DNA of 64,000 nt from Amaurobius ferox (lineage: Eukaryota > Arthropoda > Arachnida > Araneae > Amaurobiidae), in assembly GCA_951213105.1 (NCBI GenBank), contig OX578149.1, positions 496,001-560,000 on the forward strand. The letters are read 5' to 3'. Positions 56,455 to 64,000 of this stretch are shown here, in pieces. Below the pieces are notes generated by a model. That model was not told the origin of the DNA. It saw only the letters and a list, made by a program, of their open reading frames with translations, and searched no databases. The translations under genes were made by a program, and so were the position numbers. Positions within the stretch are counted from its first letter, which is position 1, and every line of letters starts with the position of its first letter.

Positions 56455-57460
56455 TCAATTTTGCTGGGTTTTATTCTAAGAGGTTAGGGGAAGGAAGGTA
56501 CGGTCTTTTGTTGCGATCCCCATTTGATTTCGGTCTAAACTGTGTGACACTGTTCTGGTTGCCCAAACAATTTTACCTTATACTTTCTGGTAGATTGGAT
56601 GGTTTGGGTATGAATAAAAGAAGCCTGTAGCATTAGAAATTTGACAGAAAACGTGCTTATTTGTCAAAGCCTTTATAAAGGTATAAAGTATTTATCCAAT
56701 AATTTTTGTATTCCAAAAAATTAATGTAAAGAAACGTTATAAAAGGACATCTGACCACTATAGAAGAACATTCTTACATTAGATTCAATATTTTAGTATT
56801 TGGTTTAAAGGGGGGGGGGGGGGAGCATTAATAAATTACTTTTTTTCGAGGATGAATTATTTTAATTTTTTCAAATGTTTGGGACAGGAGACTGTTTTAG
56901 TTAACTTAAAGGAGACTGTGTTAAAATAATTTTTCAGAATTTCTAAGAGGGAGAGGGTAGAGTGACGGAATAACATTCGATTTAAGGAGGGGGGGGGGGG
57001 GGGTTCACATTTATGTATATATATGGCCTAAAGTATATCTGTGTCATGTGGTATGTGAATAAAAGTTTTAAAAACATCAAACTGGCTATGGCTGAAATGT
57101 TCAATTTTCCTGGCCCTCAATCCAAGAGGTTAGGGGGAGGATGGTACGGTCTCAATAGCTGCCATCCCCATCGGATTTCCTCTGACTGCCCAAACAATTG
57201 CAAGAAGTTTGTACCGTACAAATGAGTTCAGGAGTTCAAAAATCGTGCTTCTTCCTCAATCAAGACCGTTGTGAGACCGTTGATTTTCAATGGGTATTCG
57301 GCTGGTATAGCACTAAATGCAGAAAAAAATTCCGATATCTCTAGGACGACCTGGTTGCCACACCCATTATGTGTTCCAGTCTAAATTGGGTGGCACTGTT
57401 CAGACCGCCCAAACAGTCACTTTACAATTTTTGGTTTCTCGGATGGTCTGAGTAGGGAAA
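56455..57460 (+). mobile_element. Three decayed SINE 3' fragments
   Basis: Related to the 3' half of the SINE at 24467-24750. 56478-56610 has AAGAGGTTAGGGGAAGGAAG, CGGTCTAAACTGTGTG and TTTCTGGTAGATTGGATGGT. 57125-57200 has AAGAGGTTAGGGGGAGGATG. 57365-57460 has GTCTAAATTGGGTGGCACTG and TCGGATGGTCTGAG. All are 5'-truncated and more diverged than the array copies. Tail hairpins are largely degraded. G-runs occur at 56811-56822 and 56989-57003. Confidence 0.65.
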
Positions 57461-59781
57461 AAACAGTTCCTGATCGTAGACATGAATCCAGGAGTTGTGC
57501 TTATTCGTCAATTAAAATCTAGGTATAAGGTGTTTATCTGACAATTTTTGTATTTGCACTTTATAGGGACTTCTGAACACATTTTAAACACTTCCCTATG
57601 TTTGACCAATCATAAAATTTGGAGTTCTACAGAGCACTTGCCATTTGATAAAACATTTGTTAATTTTGATTGGGACCATTTCACTTTTAAAATATAGGAC
57701 CAACATAAATGGAAAAAATACATTATAAGTACTCCTGAACACTTCCCTGTCAGTCAAAATCGAAGTATAAGGTAATGTTTTCCGAGATATTTTGTATTTG
57801 AGATTTCGGTTAAAAGTATACGTACTCCTGAACACATTTCATATACAAGCTCGTGGAAAGCGATTGAGGTCGCCTTGGGGCTAGGGCCTCTTCATAAATT
57901 ATATTTGGCTTCCATCTTTTCTCAACCGCCCTGTTTGTATGTTTGACCCCATATGATACTGTTCGTAGAATTATCATTGTTTTCCATAGAAAATAACGCT
58001 TTAATAGAATTCTTTAAAATTTGTGTTATTTATTTGCAAATTATATTAAATTAATATTTTTAATTATGGAAGGAATATTAAAATATATAGAATTGCATAT
58101 TTCACGTTTTTATTATTTTAATATACACTCATTACTATATTCTTTAGTAAGCAACATCGCTCAAAATAACGAGTTCGTACCATAAGCATCCGAAATGAAT
58201 CCCAAAGCCTTCACCACTCATGATCCCAAGTTATTTATTCACAAAGGGATCTTCCCTGACCCCCGAGTCACAGTGGTGGGGTTGGTAAACTTGTTTCTGA
58301 GAATTCCCAGAAAATACCTCACCTCCTCAATAGAAAAAATGGGACTAATCTTTTGGCATGCTTTGAATGTCACCAAGAGCCAGAGGTAGATAGAATTGAC
58401 GAATTATCGCTCTTTTGTAATTTTGGACTGATTCATCTCCAAATACGTTGCGCCATCTAGTGATAGTGAATCAAAGCTTGAAACACTGAGGATTCCTCTT
58501 AACTGTCCCGGTACTGATTCGTCTACGAGTCGCTTATCCCCGGTTTTTTTGTACGAGCACCTCACCTGTAGCAACTCGCGTGTGGGGAGAATTTGGTTCC
58601 GAGAATCTGACTGAGGTCAATTTTCTTGGGGATGGGATGGCCGTGGGTGTTTTATGGGCCCTGCGCGCAGGTTATTTATTTATTTATTTTTTTTTGTCCC
58701 CTTGTGATTGGCAACCCGACTAATTCCCGCCGTATATGCATGTCTCGCTCGTTGAACAAATTTTTTTTTTCTTCTTCCACACTTTACAAATTTTGTTATT
58801 TTATTTTATGTCAACAATAAGTCTGAATAGATCCTGATTGGTGACGAAATTATTGGTACCAAATTATTTTATTTTGATTCGAATCGCTGACAAGAAATTG
58901 TGTTGGAGCAACTTGATGAAAACTCCATATAAAAAAGAAAAGAGAAATAAGTATTTCGCGAAGTCACATTTTTGTTTACTTCATGAACTTTGGCCAACGC
59001 CAAATTTTTTTTTGGTAGGCATACATTTTTTTTATATTTCAACTTTAATTTTTTTTTGTGATATAGCTATGTATAGAGTTTTTTTTTTCTCTCTCAAATT
59101 TTTTTTAAGAAGTATTACTATAATTCAATCATTGTCTTATACAAATTTCATGTAGTAATTTTAGGTATGGAACAAAATGAAGAATTTTATGTAAGTATTT
59201 TCTCTACATAGAAGAGGAATACAAATTTAAAGGTTGTAAGTAACATACATGAAATGTAAAGTAAAGTATTGTAAATTGTATTTAATATATAGTATATATA
59301 GTTTTCTGCGAAACCACTGTACATATATATCACTTTCAGTTTAAATTTAAATTTGAATTTAATGGGTTTTTTTTGCGATACGTTTATGCTTTCTTATATG
59401 CACTAAAGTCAATCCTTTTTTTTTTTTTAAATAAAACACATTGGGGAAAATTTTGAAATTCAACCCCCTTATCTTTTAACTTGCATGTAAGGACTTCTTT
59501 GGTAAAAATGTGTGTGTAAATGAGATACAAATGTAGTTTGCATGATTCGGATCCTTCACTTCTGTCCTTATATATTTTTTTTCTTTCTGGGTTGAGAGTT
59601 ACACTTATTTGGAAAATGATAATTAAGTGACTGCATTTGATAAATTTAAATGCATATCAGATCCTAAATTTTTTTTTCAAAAAATTGATTTTTTTTGTTT
59701 GTGTGTGGCATTTGTTTTTTTATCCAAACATTGTTGGTTTTTTTTATGTCACTCCCCTTTTAGGCATTTTTTTTGTATTTG
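57461..59781. other. DDX intron 1, no gene seen
   Basis: Includes further copies of the CCTGAACACATTTC module (57550-57900) and T-rich stretches. ORFs at 58195-58389, 58626-58820, 58838-59155 and 59637-59903 are low-complexity or lack motifs and are not supported as genes. Confidence 0.4.
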
Positions 59782-59784
59782 TTA

Positions 59785-62103
59785 AGGCCCTATCACACTC
59801 AAGAACTTTTGGAACAACCAACTATTTCGGACAACTTTTCCCCCAATTTTTCGGCGAAAAAGTTGGCGATAGGGTTATTGACAGTTTGAAGAAGTTGTGC
59901 TAAATGACAAAACTACGGCGGTATGTTTATCGCCTTTTGGCGACAACTATACATTTATACATGTACTTTTCGGCAGGCAGCGCGTTCTCGCTTCGACTTC
60001 GGCAGTAAAACAAGACTTTTACTTAGTACTTCGTTTTGTAACCTTTATTACTTTGTAATTATAACTAAATTGCTATCAGCTGTAGGGAAAAATCAAATAT
60101 GCCTTGGCATAATTACGCTAGGATTATTCCTGCTTAAGAAGAAGAAACAAAGTAAACCGAGAAGGATGTGGACAAAATCTATAGTAAATTTTTGATTTGC
60201 TCTTTTTTATATGGATTACTTCAGATATCAGAAGCTTAAACAGTTGAATGAACATTAAAAAATATTTGGATTTGTCACACATCCGTATAAAAAGCAAATA
60301 AATATTTGGTGAAAAATATTCACTCTATTTTAAGATACAAAATTAGTTTAAAAAGCGATATTGCCGATATTGACTGAAATGAAACAAAGAAAAAGAAAAC
60401 TTAAAAAGTATTTAAATTCAAGAATGCCGTTATTAAAATATTATGTCTTCAACAAATTTAAGTTCATTACCATTTTATACTTATTTCAAAGGTTTTCAAA
60501 TACGTATCTATTTTAAATATCCGAAGATGTTCTTTGCTCGTTTGTAAAGTTTAAAATATTTCTCATTAAAGTAAACTTTTAAAAATTATTTTATCTACAT
60601 TTATATTTATTTAGTAATTATATTTTAAAATAGATTTAAATGTACATTCCATCTATAGCTGGTATAAAGTATACTTCAAGATGTTTTTCAAAGTAACTTC
60701 GAAATATTTCATATTTATATACAAACTTATTTTTTTTATGAAAAGTAAATGATTTTCAAATGTATTGTAAATTTCTAATTGTCTATGTGCGTTTAAAATA
60801 ATAAAAAAAGTCTTCAAATGTTAGCATTAAATTATTAAAATTTCAAAGTAGTTTGATTTTTGTTTTTATTCTAATCTAAAATGTTCAAAATTACATGTCG
60901 AAAGATAACTACTACTCGTATAAGGATGTTCGATGATTTCTGTCTAATTTTACATGCACATTTTATATTTGCTAATTTTACAAGCACTTTTTTACTTAAG
61001 AATATATTCCATCTATACCTGGTATAAAGTATACTTCAAGATATTTTTCAAAGTAACTTCGAAATAAATTTTTATAAGCATTTAAATTTAAAAATAATTT
61101 ACTGATATAAGGTTATTTTGTATATAGAACGTAAAATAATTTAAAACAAAAAAATTCTGCAGATTATTAAAGAAAAACTGTATTTGAATATTTTAGCAAC
61201 AGATGGCAGCACTTGTAAAATTTAAAATCCGCATGGATTCGAACCAGAGCCCAGTCGTTTGCTGATCTGATTCTCTACCACCCAAGCCAAAACTTCACAT
61301 TCAGGAAACTGATGAAATATGTATATATCGCCAAAGCAAACTCGCGTACGCTCTTGATTAAATTCACAGAAAGGCGGATTTTCTGAAACGCATCTATACT
61401 GTAAACTAGCAAGCCGCTGGTAAATATAAATTTGAATCAGAAGAGACCAAAGAGATTATATTAGTAATAATATCTTAATATTTATTATATAATATTTCAT
61501 GTATATAAAATCGCTTTGGAAGAGATGGTTCGTAAAGATATTTTCTCGTACGCACGGTTCTTCAAATTCTTTTTTAAATACAGTGGATCTTTTAGATTCC
61601 ACAAAAATGATTTTTCACGTATTGATTCAATTAACTCCATTTCCATCTCGCATGACAACTTTTTTTGACTTCGAGACGACTTCCATTGACATCCACCTTT
61701 ATGACACAGAAATATTATAAATACTTAACAAAATTCTAAATCTAAACTAAAATAATACTTCGCGCTGCCTGGTTATTATATCAATATAATCTATCTGTTA
61801 TTATATTCTATCTGTTCGCGCTCCACAGATTCAAACTTGCGCGAGGATTTCACGCCAAACCAGAATGTAGTAGAATCTGCGCCAACCTTTCTACACACGT
61901 GATTCCTTCGCTACTCATCTGTGATTGGCTGGTTGGTCAAAAATTGTCCCAAATGAACAACTTTTTCTATACCTGTCAGATAAAGTTGTCCCAATTTTTT
62001 GACCTCATTTCACCCGAGTTTTTCCCCAACTCGGCGTAAAAATTGTTCGAAAAGTTGGTTGTCCGAAAAATTGCCGGAAAAGTTGTTGAATGTGATAGGG
62101 GCT
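59785..62103. mobile_element. PIF/Harbinger-type element, degenerate
   Basis: Inverted ends AGGCCCTATCACACTCAAGA (59785) and AGCCCCTATCACATTCAACA (reverse complement, ending 62103) are flanked by TTA on both sides (59782-59784 and 62104-62106). A 3-bp TTA duplication with GGCC-type ends fits PIF/Harbinger. Inside, the plus-strand frame 59923-60195 ends KKKKQSKPRRMWTKSIV, like the basic start of Harbinger transposases (RRRRRxWVRP type). The rest of a transposase was not found. A tRNA-like SINE head lies at 61205-61292 within it. Confidence 0.75.
61205..61292 (-). mobile_element. tRNA-like sequence, probably a second SINE family
   Basis: Minus strand: TTGGCTTGGGTGGTAGAG, about 30 nt, then a perfect B box GGTTCGAATCC (61235-61245), followed by CATGCGGATTTTAAATTTTA and GCTGCCATCTGTTGC. 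The A-box region is imperfect and a 3' acceptor stem cannot be closed, so a functional tRNA is unlikely. Its 3' body and boundaries are not defined. Confidence 0.5.
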
Positions 62104-63024
62104 TTAGTCTTTGTTCTGTGCCAGAACAAACCCTCGTTTCTGGCGGGGATCTGTTGTGAGACACCCTTTCCCCCCTTGTATTAAATTGTTTCTTTCTAAA
62201 TTTATGTTTCGGAAACGCCGTTTCAAAAATCCATTTTGTTCTATCGTTTCGGCAAATTCTAAATTGTACTTTAGATTTCAAACTTTGTTCTTAAAAATAA
62301 ATTAGTATCCTTTTGATAAAAAGCCAAATCTTTCAATCTTTCTTTCTGGAGCCGTTCAGTCTACGTAATGATAACCCCTCGCGTATTAATACATTATGAT
62401 GTACTTTCACTTTTCCTGCGAAATATTTTATATGGAAATATACCGGTGTTATATTTTGTGTCGTCATAAAAGGCATAATGTTACGAAAGACACTATAGCC
62501 GAATTTTGGTAATTTGTCGCAATTGGCGACCGACCATAGAAGGGGATGGTCGTGTACGCGTTCGCGGAATGAAAAATCGGAACGTCTAAAATTAATTTCG
62601 TAATATTTTAATTGAAATTCTAAAAATAATGGATTCCCTTTAAAGACCTCGCGTTAAACACGAATGTAAATTATTTTCTAAAGATGCTAAAGTGGTTTCA
62701 ACAGGCAAGGATTTGCCGTTTCTTTCACAGTTGTTGTATTCTATTCGTATCTTGATATCGTAAAAAGCCCAGATTTGTTCGGAAGAATCGAATGTCTGAC
62801 TGGAATTGTAAAATAAATTGATAAAAAGATCTTGCCTAAAATGATTGATGTTATTTCACCAAGATGATGATGATGTTATTTCATCAAGTTTGGATTTTGT
62901 CTTTTGGAAATATTGTCGTGTCATTCAAACCATGCACATATTACATCCGTTCCAAGTCGAAGGTATCTGATCTTAAAAGAAATCCCGATTCTGAACTTCA
63001 CGATCATCTAATAGAGTTCCTTTC

Positions 63025-63123
63025 AATACAACGCAATCATGGTAAAGATTTAGCTGCGCCCAATGGTGACTAGTTCCTTAGATTTGTCTGAGAATCCGCC
63101 TAAAGAGATTTCCTTCCAGTGTT
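63025..63123 (-). repeat. Inverted repeat arm 2 within DDX intron 1
   Basis: Reverse complement of 51831-51929 with four mismatches in 99 bp. It ends about 220 bp before the acceptor of exon 2. TCAT follows one base after this arm (63125-63128) and precedes arm 1 (51827-51830), a possible but weak 4-bp target duplication if both are ends of a single 11.3-kb unit. Confidence 0.92.
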
Positions 63124-63341
63124 CTCATCTGCTACGGAATTGCGTGCGAATAACCCTTACCGACCCTGCCTCATTTTGACATCGTATCGCGTCATCCGAA
63201 CCACCGTTTCCTACAGCACTGAACCGCCCTACCACTCCAGTCGATCATTGCCTCGTTATATGCTACTCGGAGGCACATAACAGATTTTACTTGCCATTCT
63301 TGCATTAAAATTACTCTGATTCTTTTCCTTCCATGTTTCAG

Positions 63342-63534
63342 TGGTGATAGATCAAGTTTTGGCAGTCGTCGTGGTGGTGGCAGTAGCAGAGGTGGATTTT
63401 CTGGTGGACGTGGTTCTTTGAAAGGAAAACAACCTGGTGAAAGACTGAGGAAACCTCGTTGGGATGTTTCAAAATTGATGCCTTTTCAGAAGAATTTCTA
63501 CAGAGAACATCCAAATGTGCAAAGACGTTCCAAT
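63342..63534 (+). CDS. DDX17: DDX5/DDX17-like DEAD-box RNA helicase, coding exon 2
   Basis: Bounded by TTTCAG (63336-63341) and AAT|GTGAGT (63535). Its first base completes a Gly codon from exon 1, then come 64 codons. The peptide has a Gly/Arg region (SRRGGGSSRGGFSGGRG), then KQPGERLRKPRWDVSKLM and PFQKNFYREHPNVQRRSN. The phrase PGERLRK--WD-S-L--F-KNFY-EHP-V-R matches the segment just ahead of the helicase core in human DDX17/DDX5. The Q motif and motifs I-VI must lie beyond the window. The protein family unwinds RNA in splicing, transcription and microRNA processing in the nucleus. Confidence 0.92.
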
Positions 63535-64000
63535 GTGAGTTATCTTTAATAGCCTTTACTTAATATATATTCTAATCTAATTTAATTATTTAAGTGGAAT
63601 AGATGAAACTTGAAATAGTTTTTCAAACTGCAAGAAAAATACCAATAGATAAAATATTTCAATAATTAGGTGGTGTCATATTGTAATAGTGATGTAGAAT
63701 AAAATTATTACTTTCACACTTTAAAAACCATGAATTTACTTGTAAAACCAGAATCATATTTGCAAACTTTGAGCACTTTTAAAATTAGTTACATTAACAT
63801 ATTTAGAAGCACATTTGGGTCATTCCATGGAAATGTAAACCTCAGTGACAAAAAATGAAATTAAAAAAAACTTCAACTGCAACCTGTTATTTTGTTTTAT
63901 ATATATTGTAGTATGAAATTCTGGCAAAAAATTATGAAATCATTTGAATCTGGCAACAGTTGGAACACAAAAGGCATATGGTTGTGAAGTAAGCCAAACT
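63535..64000 (+). other. Start of DDX intron 2
   Basis: AT-rich intron following the donor GTGAGT. A TATATTGTAG acceptor-like site at about 63911 is followed by sequence with an early in-frame stop (TGA after 11 codons in the required phase) and no DDX resemblance. The next exon is therefore probably outside the window. Confidence 0.6.

Noticed and set aside
63911..64000. Possible DDX exon 3 after TATATTGTAG
   Set aside because: In the required phase a stop appears after 11 codons, and the peptide does not resemble the region before the DEAD-box Q motif.

Overview
This is a 64-kb piece of an AT-rich, intron-rich, transposon-crowded animal nuclear genome, most likely from an arthropod. An arachnid is my guess, from the long introns and the mixture of hAT, Tc1/mariner, Merlin, Harbinger, non-LTR LINE and tRNA-SINE repeats. 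That is an impression from the sequence, not a database result. There is no bacterial-type gene organisation; host coding sequence totals about 1.5 kb and nearly everything else is intron or mobile DNA.

Two host genes can be supported. (1) A ubiquitin-specific protease of the USP31/USP43 type lies on the minus strand. Its first coding exon is 43426-44271 (282 codons, Cys box), another exon is 28001-28243 (zinc-finger part), and another is 31-227; the 3' end is beyond the left edge. Its promoter and the first 63 codons are duplicated in tandem (44079-45119 and 45131-46171, offset 1052 bp). (2) A DEAD-box RNA helicase of the DDX5/DDX17 type starts on the plus strand. Exon 1 is 50901-50932 and exon 2 is 63342-63534, separated by a 12.4-kb intron whose ends carry a 99-bp inverted repeat.

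From left to right the remainder is: a tandem repeat of about 300 bp (1.2-3.3 kb); decayed hAT transposases (4.2-9.3 kb) with a tandem repeat between them; two unassigned minus-strand ORFs (10.4-11.3 kb); a Tc1-like element split by a 2.9-kb insertion (13.1-17.3 kb); a hAT copy with a perfect 8-bp target duplication (17.75-19.76 kb); a mariner copy (19.9-21.2 kb); a tRNA-SINE (24.5 kb); a Merlin element with transposase and internal minisatellite (25.1-27.9 kb); and a Merlin-type element nested inside another (28.6-30.8 kb). A four-level nest fills 30.9-42.5 kb: a hAT holds a Tc1-like element, which holds a full-length APE/RT/RNase-H LINE with a 13-bp target duplication, which holds a head-to-tail SINE array. 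A 5'-truncated LINE lies at 47.8-49.1 kb and a Harbinger-type element at 59.8-62.1 kb.

The most interesting signal is a short mobile hairpin. The same stem-loop of about 60 nt forms the 3' tail of the truncated LINE (47.8 kb) and of the tRNA-SINE (24.5 kb). It also occurs alone at 4.1, 13.3, 27.9, 46.4 and 47.7 kb. Three solo copies are flanked by target-site duplications of 11, 13 and 17 bp, so they are insertions of only 57-66 bp. Stem sequences differ between copies (GACCGTCC, CCACC, CCTCTC, GTCC, CCACAC) but the opposite strand usually changes to match, so pairing rather than sequence is conserved. I read this as the RNA recognition site of a LINE reverse transcriptase shared by its SINE, mobilised even when nothing else is copied.
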